Assembly: GCA_019843655.1 (NCBI GenBank)
Contig: JACDQD010000004.1
Span: 29,089,872 to 29,153,871, forward strand
DNA: 64,000 nt
DNA from: Lethocerus indicus
Lineage: Eukaryota > Arthropoda > Insecta > Hemiptera > Belostomatidae
Direction of reading: 5' to 3'
Position 1 is the stretch's first letter; each line of letters begins with the position of its first letter. Under the pieces are notes generated by a model, which was given only the letters and a program-made list of their open reading frames with translations, had not been told where the DNA came from and did no database searches. Positions 1-14,050 of the stretch are shown here, in pieces. The position numbers and the translations under genes are program-made.

Positions 1-3000
1 TTTAAGGACTCAGTTTTAAATAATTAACTGTAAATAATGAAGAAGTGTACACGGGGCAGTTCATTTGTAAACGAATCGCGGTCAATAAATATTGATAAAC
101 CGAAATTCGAATGAAACATTAATTCGTAATTGTACTATCAGGGTCTTGAAATAAGTACCGTGTATGTTGGCAGGTTGTGGGGTAAGTACGGACAGTGAGT
201 GGAGATGTGCGTGAAGACGTCGGTGGAAGAGGACATGAACCGGAGTGGTACTTATGCCTAAGAGGGTGTTTCGGGTGACACCAAACAGCCTGTTAAATCA
301 AGACGAATGCGGCGTATCCTTCAGTAGGCACAACCGACGGTACCCCACCAAAAAGTAACATTTGATTTTCGGATTTTGTCCGTATATTCCCACCGGTAGA
401 AAATTATTTTGCCGTTAATTCTCGGTGACTATAATCGAAAAATAAGTTTCAAAAACATTTATTGAATGAAGTATAAGAAAAAACTTTTCAATCCACATTT
501 AAATACTTTTGTTTTATTATTCAATCTGATCACCCGCATTATTCACTATTTTCAGCTATTCACATTTTTGAGTTAATTCGGTTAAATATTGCGTCAAATA
601 GTCACATTTTTTTCACTAGATTGACATTTCATAGAAGTATTTCTATAGCTAATTACCTTTGCCAGATATTTGGATGAAATGTAGAAATTCAGAATTGGGG
701 ATAACTATTATATTATAAATTATCTCCCGTTCAATTCAGTTTTCCCTGTTCAATTTAACGATAAACAGGATATGTCATCTCATTTCGAACATTGCCGCCG
801 AATGCATATAATTAAATGAATGCAGGAATATAACATGGTAAATACGATTTTCATATAGAGTGCTTACAGAGCCAGGTAGTGGCGCTTTGTTCTAATAATG
901 TAATTTCGACTCATTACCGGGGCCACTAGTTTCAGGAGCTGAATACAGCCTCAATATTTTCCCCTCTCCCAACAGTGAATCAATTAAAAGACCCTCAGCA
1001 CCGGGCTACAAATGACAGGCGCGATTTGAAAATGAGTTAGAAATCAGGAAATAACTTTTGTTTGAAGCCAATTACTTTGAACAAATGGTTTTTAATTAAA
1101 ATTTGCCATCTAAATATTTTGCAGTAATTGGGGAAAATAAATGTGAGCAGTTTGATATAAAATTATTACTGTACAATTTTCATTGCGCTATTAATAAGCT
1201 AGTGTAATACTTGAAGAATATTTCGTTCGTTAAAAGAGAGCATCGTTAAAAAAATATTTCGTTTTTAATAACGGAACGACGATATCATATATACATTGGA
1301 AGAAAAAGTATAAATTTGTGAAAAAATACATAATTTAGCTTGTGAACGCAGCTAGCAGAGTTAGAATCCCGCAAGGAGTTGTTGCGGATTAATTAGCAAA
1401 CTGAGTACTAATTGGCATGCTGCAATTTTGTTTAATGAGATGAAATTTGCAATTGAGGGAAATATAAGCAGCCCAATACAAACGCGCGTCAACACGAGTT
1501 CTAATGCCTGGCGGTGTTGTCATTCCATTACTATTTAGTATTGATCACCAGAGGAGCTCGTAAACTCAAATACACTCATTGGAAATCGGTATTTGTCGTA
1601 ATTATAATTTACGAACTATCGAACAATAATTTACGATCTCGCGATTTGGTAGATGTCGCTGCAGAAATAAAGAAAACTTTATTTATAAATTTAATAAAGG
1701 GGCTTGATAAATAATAAAAATCTAAATTGAAACATTACTAGGAACAAATCCAATACGTAACTACACATTCATACAACAATGTTGTGAGATAAACTACTAT
1801 TGGGATTACTTCATTAACACCCTTTAACAACATGGATTTTAAAGCCTCAAGGCTTCAATTGAAAACTCTCCCTGAACATCGGTTCTCTAGCTGAATATTC
1901 AGATATTTGCGAACTCGCTACCTTACTGCGTTAATTACTGATTTAAAACGGCTCAGATTGTATAACGGGTATCGCCTGGATACCGTTGAAGTTCTAGGAT
2001 ATTGTTCCGGCGAACGTTAGAAAGGAAAGGATAGAGTCGGATTCCTTTTTACCGCTCTGCCATACGTTTAATATTTCAGGTATGCAACCCTCGCTTCCTT
2101 GCCGAACAACTGAATTCTGTTCTGCTTTCCGCTTCCTTGAATTTTTCATTCCCATTCTTTCCGAACAGTCGTGCCAAATTAGAAGAACCCGTTATTGCGC
2201 GCGTAATATCGGGGGCCCCGGCTTCAATTTTTGATCAATTCTCCAATTACCGCGTGCCAATTTCACACCCAATGAATCTAACAATCAAATCCTAACCAGT
2301 TTGGAGCAATAAACAGTCTACGAGGGGGGATGCGCCTCTCGTTAAATGATTTAATATAAATTCTCGACACGTTTTCAGGATCGGGTCCAGTTTAATTAAG
2401 GAAGGCCCGTGAGACGGGGGGGCCGGAGGGTTCTTCGGCAGTTTAAGAATGATGCCGAAACAGAAATTAACCGGATAGCCGGGTCCGGCTTCGTCCGAAT
2501 CAATCATTTGAGACAGTATCGCTTCCTAAATGTCAATCCTGTTTTCATTAAACGTTTCCGAGCTGCTCCTCGGAAGGGGGCGGACGGGGTTAGACGCGAT
2601 GGAGTATTATGATGAAATAAGGCAGAATTCAACAGTAAAACAAGAGTGAGCGTGAAACAATATCCAGTTAAAATTATTTCTTCAACAGCCCGAAATACAT
2701 TCTAGCAAAATATTGAAATTTACATTTAATATATTATTGTTTGTTCTTCGAAACCTTTACATTAAAACCTCGATTCTGATTTCTCAGAATACCTCAATAG
2801 CGAATCGTATTTAAAATAATTACTAGTAAATGGACATCAACATTGGGGATCTCATTCGGTAACATTCGTGAAAACAAGAACCTGAAATAGAATTTCTTGC
2901 TTTGCGGAATCAATGTTATTACTTACTTGTTTTTATAAAAATTGGGTAACAAAAGGAACAACGGTCCCATACAGAGTTTTAATATTTGAATCCGTACATT

Positions 3001-6000
3001 GAATAATATCGGCGGTTGATATTGTTCCAGATTCTGAGGGACTAAAATTTAATGATAGTGTATGCAATAATGACCACAACTTGCGAAATATTTTCTGTAA
3101 CGCTTATATAGTGAATAGGATGTGGGAGTACAAAACTATTCCTATGTTGATTATACAAGAAAAGTTTAGTAATGTAGATAACATTCTGCGGTTCCTTCAT
3201 TACAGTAAGTAATAGAAGGCATACCTTCATTACTCGTATAAAGCTTATACGTTATGTCCTCGATGATTTTCAACGAATGGAAAGTATTATAAATGGTTCT
3301 GTATTTATCGATTGACAATTAGTACAAGGCAGATATCACAATGATGTAATAAAACAAAAGGTATACATAATAATTGGGAAAAAGGAATCGATGAGACGAG
3401 GGCCATCGAGTGACAGAAGAGGAGCTTTCGATTTCGAGAAACGTCGACTTTAAAAATTGGAAGCTCCCTCTCGAAACGACAGTCCCGTTTTAATTTGACG
3501 TTGAACAACGAACGCCCTTCACAGGTCGTGCTGGGGCTTCGGTATTCCGTCGGCGGGCGTAAAACAACCCGAATAATTTTTCTACCAGTTTTATAGTCCT
3601 TCTAATGGGCAGATTAAGGGTAAGCCTCCCCCGGGGGGGGGGGGGGGCCCCTCGGGTTATTTGCTATCCTATTACCCGGGGGCCCAAATGGGGGGCGATT
3701 TTCAACCCGGGCCGGCGTGGCTGTCACTCCTCCTGAAAGATATTCTTTTTAATTGAAGGAGTGGCCGGGTGATCCCTCCTCAACGCCTTCAAATGGAAGC
3801 CCTAAAATTCCTTCGATCGTTCCTCGCAATCTTAAAAGAGTTTTAGTGCTGAGACAACTGACAGATGGGGACATTCACAACGCTTGAGATTTTTCAGCCA
3901 ACCCCGTTATTAAAATCACAATCTCTGTAGACGTATTTTTTTCATTAAAAGAAAATATGCGTTGAATCCAATTATGTGAAACATTTACTAATTCCATTAT
4001 AATGGAAATTTTCAGTTAATTTCTATATAGTCCATAATAACTGCTGAAAATAAAAAATATCTGATATATATGATTCATCAATGTGAATGACGCTATTCTT
4101 CTGTTGTACATTAATGTCTGTTCCTTTCTATAAGGTGGCGAAAAATTGAACTTTCCTAACAAGTGGTAAATCTCGGTATCGATATTGTCAATTCTCAAGA
4201 GAAGGCGCCATCTCCTTTGCTTGTTGAGTGGTGTGACGGGGGGGGGGGCGGTGGCTCTCTCCATGGGGGCGGGCTTATATATATTGGGGTCAGCCCGACT
4301 CTATATCTCTTCGCCGTTTAATAACGCTAGAATTCTTTTTTCCTCCCTCTCTCCCTCCCTCCCTCGCTCCCTCCCCCTCACTCTCTCCGAGTCCGGCTCG
4401 GTGTGTCACGCCGCCTCTAAGAGCCGGACGCCGGCGGCTGACAGCTCGACAAGAACGAATCGACAGCCCCCCACCGCCACCATCGGGGCGAAAAATGAAA
4501 AATTGAAAGCATTTTCTTTTCTTTTTTTTTAAGGTATCGGCTGTATCGCGTTATATCAGGAAAATATAGGCGACGAAAATGGACGTTTTTCATGATATTG
4601 CCTTGAAAACAAAAGACAGATTGAATCGCCATTTTCTTAAAATTGTAAACCTAATACAAAAAATGTAAATCATTTTTCAAAACTGGCCGTTCTGTTAGTA
4701 TAATTTATTATTTCATTTTTTCCAAATTTGTCATATTAATTAAAGAGGTAATACAGTTGAGATATTCATCTTCGCAGCGGCTCTTTCCCTTAACACTTAT
4801 AATATGTTAAACAAAAAAGGTGGAAATAAAAAAAGGGTAAAATTCGTATTAAGGTAATATACGTCGCGGAAGTGGTACCGACGTGATTCAAGTACCATGA
4901 AAAAGTAAGTTCATAAGTGGCATAAATTCATAGTGCCTGATGAAGTCGAAACCATCCCAGCGTCCAAATACCGATCGAAAGAGTGATTAAATTGGAAACT
5001 CCGCCACGAATACCTTAACTTACGCCAAATCAAATTTTCAAAAAGTTGGCAAACTCTTCCACTAATATTATAACAGACTTGTTAATTTGATGTATTATTC
5101 TAGAGTCTTTCTGTGTGGAGTTTATAAGGGAACATATATGTCCGCGACACAGAATTAGTATTGGAAATTGTTAATAACGTTCGTTTAAATCACGGCTTAA
5201 TTGGCAGAAGCGCTGTGCCAATAACTGAAAATTGATTACGTACCGGCCTACGGGGCCGGTAAAGGTATATCTGAAAACGAATAAGCTTTGTTTTTAATTC
5301 CATTAGAAAAAAAAACAATAACAAACCTTTGTCCGATTAATTAAAACTTATTCTGTCGTCGAACAAGAGTCCTTGTATACTTTGAGCGGGGCCTATTGAA
5401 TGGAATAACTGCTCACTTGTTGGCCGCCCGCGTTATTTCACCCTTCAATTGCAATGAAATGAATAACCAGTTATGTTTTACACTGGGAGTTAAAACAACG
5501 TTATCTTTCATCTCGAATCGATTGTTCTTATGGATGTATTTTCAGCCCTGTTCTCCCAATGTCGGTGAATATATATATTGTATATATGGAGCTGTATCCG
5601 AATAGAAAGACATAAATAGAGCAACCCAACCATTAGTTTTTTGGATCATCGCGTTTCGAAATCTACAAATATGCTGTTTTAAAAATGAACGCACACTTCA
5701 TTACTGGAATTATATGGTCCTTTAATCTAGAGGCCTACGAATTCAAACTAAATTAAAATTGACAGAGCGAAAATTATTTCTGACCGACATGGCGAATTCA
5801 CTTTAAAATTTAAACGCGCAACAACATTTTTATCTTCCTCTAGGTTTTAACTGAACAACGGTCGGAGTATTTATTCAACGGCCGCCAGAAAGAAAAGCAA
5901 AACAGGTATATTTCCTCTCCGCGTCATTCAAGAATGCTAATTATGTTTGTAATAATAAATTTGTGTTTACAGAGAACTTCTGCTAACAGTATTATTCATC

Positions 6001-8846
6001 GCCTGTAATGAGGTCATGTTCATGTTGTTTGCGCGGTGGAATCGAAGGCAGAAATACGTGATGAGAATGGGGTTGCCTTCATTCATAAATGAAGTTGTCT
6101 TCCACCCCTCCACCAGCCGAAAGAAAATTTAAAGCAATATTCGTATTCTCGAAGCTTTATTTGCTGTCATCTCCCTTCATTGCGCTATCGAAATATTTCA
6201 ATTTTGATTGACATCGAATTAAATTAATAATTTCTACAAACTCGAAGAGATTTCCGCATTTTTATTATTATAAAGAGACGTTATCGCTGATACATTCGAC
6301 TTCAATATTTTTGATTGGGAATGTATGTGAATATATGTGTTCACAGACCATAATTGATGGTAACCCGGTTTCCTTTCCGAGCACTATATAGTAGAGTAAC
6401 ATATTGATTATGTGTACAGAAAAGGAGTCAGATACCGCCTTACGTATGACATATGAATTGATAGCATAAGAAAAATTGATTCCCATACCAGTTAATACTA
6501 AAACCGAGAATCTGTTCTTTACTGAAAATACGTAGTTCGCAGCTCCTATCCTCCTGAACATTTACTATATGAAATTTGAATTTCTGAAATAAAACCGCTA
6601 TTGACAAAACCGTTCGGAGCAAAGAAAACCCACTGCCGGCCGAAATAAGTTTCGTTAGACCAACTTAAAAATGTAGAAGTGGAAAAGGTCCGGCGCGGTA
6701 AAACAACTTCTCATTCGGAGTGGGGTCGGGCTCTCCGCTTCCATTTTCAGTTGTTTCCTTCCTTCCTCCCCATAAACTAGAAGTGGGAGAGCCGGCGGCC
6801 CAAGTCAGAAAGTTCGAGTTAACATATTTTATCACTTATCTCCTCGAAAATGGGCCCCAGTCGAATCCCCCTTTGGACGGCTTTGGACCCGGTATTTGGC
6901 CCAGAGTGGTCTCAGAAATTAAATAATACGTCCTATTAAATATGGACAAAGTTTCGTGAAAATAAAATACTACAATTCTCTTTAAGTGGGCTCTAATGCA
7001 GAAGCTTTCTTCTTAGCTTTCTGTCTTAGGTAAGGCATACATAAATTATTTTCAATTTTTATAATCAACAAAATCATATAACAGTATTACTACGAACATA
7101 ACATTCATTTATTAGTACTTGCTGTCATTTTAGGAAGAATGAAATTAATTTCGTTATATTGAAAATAGATGATTGAAATGACATTTTCGGGCTACGATTA
7201 AAAAAGACGTTATAATTTGTTGCCAAATATATTAGAACTTGTACCGCCAATAAGATGGATAGATCAAATGTTGTAATCCAATAGTTTGTAGGGAAGTTGG
7301 CTTGCTGGATGTACGTGTCAAGGCTCCCTCTCCTCTGACCTCTAATGAGTCCAATTTATCAAACGGGGAAAAACATCAAGCAGAAGAACTTGCCACTGGC
7401 GACCTCTACTCCTCCCCCCAACGCCAATGCCTCACCTGATAAATTAACTTTCGTTCTATGTCATCCTAAAAACGGCCAGCCTTTACCCCGTGTTCTACGG
7501 AACGGCGTACGCTACAAGATATCCTCGAAGAGCCAATTATTAATATAGAATAATTAAACGTACGAGAACGGCTGTGTACCTGAATTGAATTTAGTTAGGC
7601 ACACCCTAATTGGAACTTGTAGAAGTCGGTGTGGATGGCTTAATGAGATCTTCTCCATTAATCAATTAAAATTTACAATTGAAGAACTCAGAAATCGCAG
7701 TGGCAACAAGGGGATTATCGATCCTCCAGCGATGGACCAAATATTCAATTGTAAATTTGAATTTTATTCATTACCTTACCTCTGTAGTAACAACCAATTT
7801 TATGCATCATATTTCTCAAACGATCAAATATATATGTGTCAATAAAAACTTTTAGTATTAAGGTTCCAAATGAAGCAATATTTGTATCGAATTTTAATAG
7901 TTTAATCGATATAAAGTTAGATATATAATTCTGTATTAATACCGTTTTGTAAAATAATATAAATCAACGCAAAATATCACTAATGTTCCTTAAATGATGG
8001 GCCTATTGTTTGAAACATTGTACAAGATTAAATTCTAATAGTAAATTCATATTCACCCAGTATCGCTACACGAGGCAAATTAAACCTTCAAATTTTTCCA
8101 GGACGTGTATTGTAATATACAATACTTAGGGTAAGATATTGAATATCGGATTAAATCCATTGCGTGTAGTCTCGACTAGTATTTTATTGCGATCAATGAC
8201 ATTTTAATTTTTATGCTAATTATTGAGTACTGACAACAACTGAGAGGAGCGATAAGTGGATTGCCTGTTAAATCGGAATATAATGCTTTCCAGATATGCA
8301 TTGTGCATATTGAGTCCGTGCAGAATAGGGTGCCTTTGGGTTAACACAAGTTTAAAGAATCCCGGGGTCCAGTTATATCGGCGAGAGTGGGGCTGGTAGG
8401 AGGACAAGACCTTGGTCCTGCGGCGGCCTTAGGAGGCTTTAAATTAGGGCCGGCCGGCCACGCCACTGCAATATCCACTCAGGCTAACTTAGGCCGACAG
8501 CTCTTTCGGCGGCCGCCACGTTTCACATTATTTCCTATTAGCCCCGTTGCCACCTATAGCCGCCCGTCTGACCCACTTCCACCCGCCCACGGGGAGTGCG
8601 CCAAAGCCGGGCTCGAGGAGGTGGAAAAGAATTTCATATTTCGCGCGGACAAAATGAGTTCGCCGCCGCACACTCGAACGGCGTACGAGGAAAAAAATAT
8701 TTGTTAAACTCTCAACCGACTCCCATATACGGCCGGTTAACAACAAATCCGCAATTTAGATTTAAGTAATCATTTCGTCATAAATCACAAGTTTAGGAGA
8801 AAAAAGGAAATAAATTTTCCACGTAAATAAAATACGCATATCATTC
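1..8846. other. Non-coding AT-rich DNA, no gene recognised
   Basis: No ORF in either strand shows a recognisable domain. The stretch is AT-rich with short GC-rich patches near 2200-2600, 3600-3800, 4200-4490, 6700-6900 and 8390-8690. It includes a G15 run at 3633-3647, a G11 run at 4238-4248 and a CT-rich run at about 4339-4388. There is a perfect 8-bp hairpin at 5241-5261 and an 8-bp inverted repeat at 8107-8125. It is probably an intron of, or flank beyond, the furin-like gene on the minus strand. Confidence 0.6.
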
Positions 8847-9257
8847 TTTTTTTTTAACTTTTTTATTTTGCACAATTAACTTATACAGTTATAGGTGCAA
8901 TCGATACGTATATATATTTTTGCGTGTTAGTCTCGGTAAAGAAACCACCCAATGATGGCGCTTTTGACATGATTTAACTACTGCCCGAGGTGATCTCTGG
9001 CCCAGTGGCGTTAAAGCCGTCGTGGTGGGGATAGTGGATGGGTAGAAGAGGAAAGGGACTGAACGAGCGGGTTTGGATGTGGAGAGAGGCGGGAGTGGAA
9101 ATTAAGGAAGCGTGATTTTGCGACTTCGTCGACTGTCGGTATGTTGAGGTCATTATGGATTGTTCGGTTAGAAACATACCGGGGAGCATTAAGGATGGTA
9201 CGACTTTTGATTGGAATCTCTGGATGCGGGCGATGTTGGATTTCTTGGCGGAACCCC
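8847..9257 (-). mobile_element. Jockey-derived 3'-end retroelement unit, copy A (frameshifted)
   Basis: This is a 411-bp unit on the minus strand. It starts (minus sense) at GGGGTTCCGCCAAG and ends in an A-rich tail, seen as T-runs at 8847-8855. The translation matches the extreme C-terminus of Jockey-clade LINE ORF2 proteins: SAKKSNIARIQRFQSK, then TILNAPRYV, TIHNDLNIPTV and an HPNPLVQSL / RRL ending. Relative to copy B (62900-63324), a 4-nt deletion in the AAGTCCTTCGTACC stretch shifts the frame, so the reading switches between overlapping frames. It is not a functional gene: the endonuclease and reverse-transcriptase core are absent. No convincing target-site duplication is visible. The 5' boundary is the same as in the other two copies. 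Confidence 0.85.
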
Positions 9258-9696
9258 ATAGTTATATTCCGTAAGTCCATGTCTGTTGGAAATGGATTTG
9301 TATATTGTCAGTTTGTAGTCTATTGAAAGTTTTGATGTCCTTTTCAAAAGAGGTCTCAGCAGTCCAAATTTGCGATTGAGATCTGTTCTTTTGAGTCGCG
9401 TATGGGGATTCCACGTATATCATTCTATGAGAAAATTTGTTTTTTTGAGATTGAAGGTGAAGGAACGCTTATCCGCACATTATCGACGAGTCCCATTCAC
9501 TTCAGCCACTGACGATTTATCGGCAGTTATACTACTGGCGATGTCTGGAGACGATAATGATTTTGTTTGGCGCCCTGTTTAGTTTCTCACGCTAGACCGG
9601 TTACACAGCTATAGCCGGACACATTTCAGTCTCTCAATAGTCTACTGATAATGGCCAAACTGATATTTATAAGAGGATATAGAAAATAAATGGTTT
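9258..9696. other. Spacer, nothing recognised
   Basis: About 440 bp between the Jockey-derived unit and the inverted hammerhead-like repeat. The ORFs here have no recognisable similarity and no repeat structure is seen. Confidence 0.5.
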
Positions 9697-9955
9697 AACA
9701 TACCTGTTTTGTGGCCTGCGAGGGGTTAGAATACCATAGATTTGTTGTGTTTCTGTCTCCTCTCGCTGGTTTGGTCTTTTGCTTGACCGATTTCGGCTGT
9801 TCGCCATCTTCAGTAGCCGTGTTAGTCACTATTGGCACTTTGGATGTTTTTCGGGCATCCTCACCGCACTGTCACTGTGACAGTGACTAACACCGCTATT
9901 TAAAAGCGACCAAACCAGCGAGAGGAGACAGAAAAACAACATATCTGCATTCCAT
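9697..9955. mobile_element. Inverted (head-to-head) repeat with hammerhead-like core, Penelope-like remnant
   Basis: On the minus strand the left arm (9697 to about 9870) contains GTGACTAACACGGCTA, the core CTGAAGA...GAAA, then GACCAAACCAGCGAGAGG, and ends AACAGGTATG. The right arm (about 9880-9955) repeats GTGACTAACACCGCTA and GACCAAACCAGCGAGAGG on the plus strand but lacks the ~35-bp ribozyme-like core between them. The arms meet at the perfect 19-base inverted repeat CACTGTCACTGTGACAGTG (9867-9885). The left arm also matches 26546-26706. Head-to-head partial copies and terminal hammerhead motifs are known for Penelope-like retroelements. The family call is inference; the repeat structure is direct. 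Confidence 0.7.
9781..9818 (-). ncRNA. Hammerhead-ribozyme-like motif, degraded copy
   Basis: In the minus-strand sense this reads GGCTA, CTGAAGA, a GGC/GCC hairpin, GAAA, TCGGTC, AAGC. The order CUGANGA - stem II - GAAA - short stem III - UH - stem I is that of a type I hammerhead. Stem I is GCT/AGC with an A-A mismatch next to the core, whereas the copy at 26.6 kb pairs there. An unpaired U lies between CUGAAGA and stem II, which departs from the canonical fold, so activity is doubtful. Confidence 0.4.
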
Positions 9956-12900
9956 TAGAAACTTCATTTCAGGTTTCAATTTCAAAAGCTCGATTCCAAT
10001 TTTTTAGTCTATGACTTTTCCAGCTAGAAATTTCTCTTCTCCCTTTTGGTTTATTCATATTGCTTTCAAAGACAGTCGTATTGGGTGCACTTCAGAGCGA
10101 GTGAAAATTATGACGATTAGCGCGAAATAACCGGCTCCGGCTGAGAACAGGTTGCGTACAGGGGAGTACGTGCAGAAAGGTTGATTTGCCATTCGCCGGC
10201 CGTATAGGTTCCGAATTGCGCATCGGTAATACACTGGATGAAGCCCCCGCAGTCAGATAAAGTTACACCAATGAAGGCATTCAGAACTGCCCGCGTACAA
10301 AAGAGGCGCAGCCCAATGCCGTTCGGGCATATATAAGTCGGCGCACATGGAGGCATCATTCATTGAAAACACTGAATTTAAAATCATACGAAACGAAACT
10401 TTATGATTTATTACCCGGAGCGTGTTGTTATATATTGGAATACTGTATATACTATCCATTTAGAAAATTTCATTCTTTTAATACAGCCGTAAAACAGTTT
10501 TCCCTAAATTACACTCAGCGAAACTGATTAAAATTATGCAGAACTAGAATCGTGGATATAATTGTGCTGGCAACTAAATCATTACGGATTTCACTGATAG
10601 AGCATTATTTGTATTTTTTTACTAATGTTTACATCTTTGAACTGATGTCTTTTGATATGTGTTATTGATACTCTATGAAACTTAGCAAAAAACGTAGTAA
10701 ACTTAATGTTTTATAGTGCCTGACATCCGTAAGTTAGAATTGTTGGCTATCACCAGTCCATATTTGGTAATGCGGATCGCGATAAAAATTATTAATTGTT
10801 TCAGTAATTAATTTCCCATATTGTACGACCGATTAGTCTTTGTATGATGAACGTCGAAATTTCCCGTCAATCAGTGTAATATTTAATATTGAATAGAATT
10901 TATTTCTTTTATCAACGCGAAATGCATTGAAAAGGTTTGTGGTAATGTTGCAACATTAGGTTTTTTAAAATATCTCATTTCAACCATGGCATTAGAAAGG
11001 GTGTGTTCGCACCCATTCTTTTATAAACAAGTTCGATAATATGACGAAGTGTGGATAAAAGATCATATTTAAATCACCTATTCTTTCGGTGGGGGACGTG
11101 AATCGGGTTCACATTTGTCAGCGGGTTCGAAGAATTTGACTTATTATTCCGAGGCCGGGATTCCTTTTTTTCCTCCCTCCCGGCGACCAAACCTAATATT
11201 TTCCGAGAGCCAAGGCCAGCGGGGGAGGAAACGAAATCTCCGAACAATGTATCCATTTATCAGAGTTCCGTATAAATGTTTAGTTATGAGCCGGGCGAGT
11301 TTTATGTCAAGGAAAAACTTGGGAGTCTCTACTACCCTTCCGCCCACTCCGGAGCCCGGCAAAACTAATGAACTTTCTTCGGATGACTTGCCAATGCTAT
11401 TCAATGATGAAAAATAACCCCCTCCTTTCCCCCCTCCCACCCTCGTACGCATTAATAATAATCAAGATAAAAATACATCTCCACCCTATAGCGTTAACGG
11501 GCCTGTCGCCGTTAAAACTCAAGATGATTCAGTACAGCAGTTTAATGGAAAAAAAAATTCGCCCCGACGGATTGTTAATAATGGGGGAATTTACGCTAAC
11601 GTCAATAAATTTTTTATTGCAACGAGTAAATGGTTAACAAACAATAGTCAGTACAAATAAATTAACTTAATGTGACTAATAGGAACTAGTCGTTTCAAGC
11701 ATCCTTCAATTCACAATTTCTTACTTCAGACGCCATCCTTACACGAAATTATATGACGTTTTATACCGTTTGAATCAACATTTTACTAGTGTTGTTAGTG
11801 AAACAACTTATTGCATTCCACCAGGGCAGTGTGTTACACTTTATTGTCCTGCAACAGCGCAATTCCGGGCAGTTAATTCGGGGCATTAATCCAACTAGTG
11901 CTTTGAGCCCGGGAGGCAGCCCGCGGTCGCCGCAATTGCCGGTGGCCACCTCCGGCCGAGTGTCCTACGGGCGTTGCAGTCGGCAGTTATTAGCGTTGAT
12001 TTACAGCCATCGGAAAAGTTTTAATTACGCCGAGAGTGAAGGGGGCGGCCGGCGTTACTAAGGAATTCGGGATCGAATTAAAATTTACCGCGGCCGCGGG
12101 GACCGTAAATTCATATTATCGGTAATTTTCATCAACGACGTTTCTTCCCGTTTCAAACTCATAGGGGGATTTTCTCTGCATTAAGTTATTTATTGTTTGG
12201 AGTCCCGACACGGCTCCCACCAACCCCAGCTATAGGGTTCGTATAATCCATTGAGAAAGTGCCGAGGGAGCAAGGAAAATATAACGAATGTCCGCCTAAT
12301 TGATTTCTTACTCGTCCATTTTTCCCACTATATAAGGGTCTATATAGCAGGCCTGCGAATTTCCTCTAATGCGAACCTACTAATATCATTATTTACATTT
12401 TATTTAATGTAGTATTAACAGCGAGTGCGCAATTAACTCGTTGAATTTTATTTTTTTTTTGCCTTCTTCGGTAATATACTTTTAAAATGTGGAATATTTA
12501 GTATTAACATTTTTTAATTGTTGCACTATAACCGTCCATACCATATAACGCAGAAACAGTTACTATGTGATAATAAAACTCGATGCGAATCTTTAGTAGT
12601 CCGGGCAGGTTAGCGTCCCCGTTTTGGCCGGAAGCGGTATTAACCCTTGTTTGGACTGAGTCCTGGGGGATGGGAGAAAAATTAAATCGGTATATAGGCG
12701 GGGGCACGTCGGACGTTATGAAAACTCGGAGAGCCAAGAAAGTTAAGGGGAATGGCAAGGGGAGCCGGACAAACAGAGCCTTGGGGGTGGGGTGGAAATT
12801 AAAACCGGCCCAGATACTTATCACTAAACGCGTTTACTTGTAGGCGGTAAGCCGAGGGGAAAGTCCCCTCTTACTGGTAGATAAGAATAAAGACTTGAGT

Positions 12901-13968
12901 GACACAGAAAGAAACGTTAATGTAACAGGATCATCGTTTTAGTGTCCCGGTATATTATATTAATTAAAACTTTTTACGGGGAATTTTCTTTACTCCAGCC
13001 GGGAAGCTAAACGCTTTTTTCTAATTCATACTCGCTATGATAATGAAATGAACCTGCAGTCCGCCGATGAATTTCATCGGTTATTCAGTGTATATCATTC
13101 ATGCTGGGTAAGTAATCAAACCGGTGCTAAAATTCCGAAAGCCAATATTTGAAACGCATTTAAACGTTTCCAACTTCAGCTAACGTTATTTGTCGTCGAT
13201 CCGAATTTGAAATTCGCAACGGGCCTTGACCGAAACACGCGTATTGCAAAAACAGGGCTCGCTTCAATTTTGCGGTAAATCGAGTTAGGATATTTAGATA
13301 TCAATCTGAGGTCGGTGTTAATAAACAATGTTAACGTTTTGCAAATAAATAAGTGTTATAGCTATGTATTAGTTTTAAAGGTGATATCTCTTGCCTGGTA
13401 AATTGCCCAGGAGAAAAATAGGAAAATTCATTGGCCATTGATTGAAAATTGATATGCATATTTCTGGAACGACGACGGTTGTAATGTTATCAGAGTTGAA
13501 AATTTAAAATAATATTGCTGGTTTAATTTGTGCAAATACTAGTTCTCGAATTAATAAATGAATGTTTATATACCTTATTATGAACATTAATCTTTCATAA
13601 CTCTAGTACTTGTCTGTCTCTATGGTCCCACGTAAGGTCCGTTTTAATATCATTAGTATTCTGTCAATAATGTATTGAACCAATCACACATATCGTCTAT
13701 TGATGAATCATCCTTCCTACGAGCACTATCATTACAGCGTTATTGTCTTAAACCAGCAACCGTTTGTTACCACAATAAATTTCATATTTATAGAAACCGC
13801 AAAGTTTTTGTAATGACACCAAAATTAAAATTGTGTTGTCTGGCCGGCATGAAAACAGTTATACAAAGGGATGCTCTTAATTTTGATAAATGGATCAACT
13901 CCTTTTATATTATGGAGACGGATTATTCGGCACATTTAGTGGAATGAATTTTTCAAAGAGGGAAAGAC

Positions 13969-13972
<4 letters not shown>
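9956..13972. other. Non-coding DNA with GC-rich patches
   Basis: No recognisable gene. GC-rich, CpG-containing patches lie at about 10120-10340, 11120-11440, 11880-12110 and 12590-12860. The ORFs there (up to 106 codons, overlapping on opposite strands) carry no domain I recognise. A lone TTAACCCTTG at about 12638 resembles a piggyBac left end, but no matching right end was seen. Confidence 0.5.

Positions 13973-14006
<34 letters not shown>
13973..14006. repeat. (GA)n microsatellite
   Basis: An almost uninterrupted GA dinucleotide run of about 30 bp, directly followed by the first copy of the diverged repeat at 14005-14050. Confidence 0.95.
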
Positions 14007-14012
<6 letters not shown>

Positions 14013-14050
14013 CTTCATTTGACCCAAAAACCTCTTCATACGAATAAATG
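14005..14050 (+). repeat. Diverged direct repeat, copy 1
   Basis: It shares the blocks GAAACAATCT, TGACCCA, AAAC and CGAATAAATG, in the same order and at nearly the same spacing, with 15010-15053. Roughly three quarters of positions agree by eye. There is no coding potential and the identity is unknown. Confidence 0.55.

Noticed and set aside
8107..8125. Inverted repeat GTATTGTA-ata-TACAATAC
   Set aside because: Short AT-rich inverted repeats are expected by chance in this DNA.
12638..12652. Possible piggyBac left end (TTAACCCTTG)
   Set aside because: No inverted partner followed by TTAA was seen within a plausible distance.
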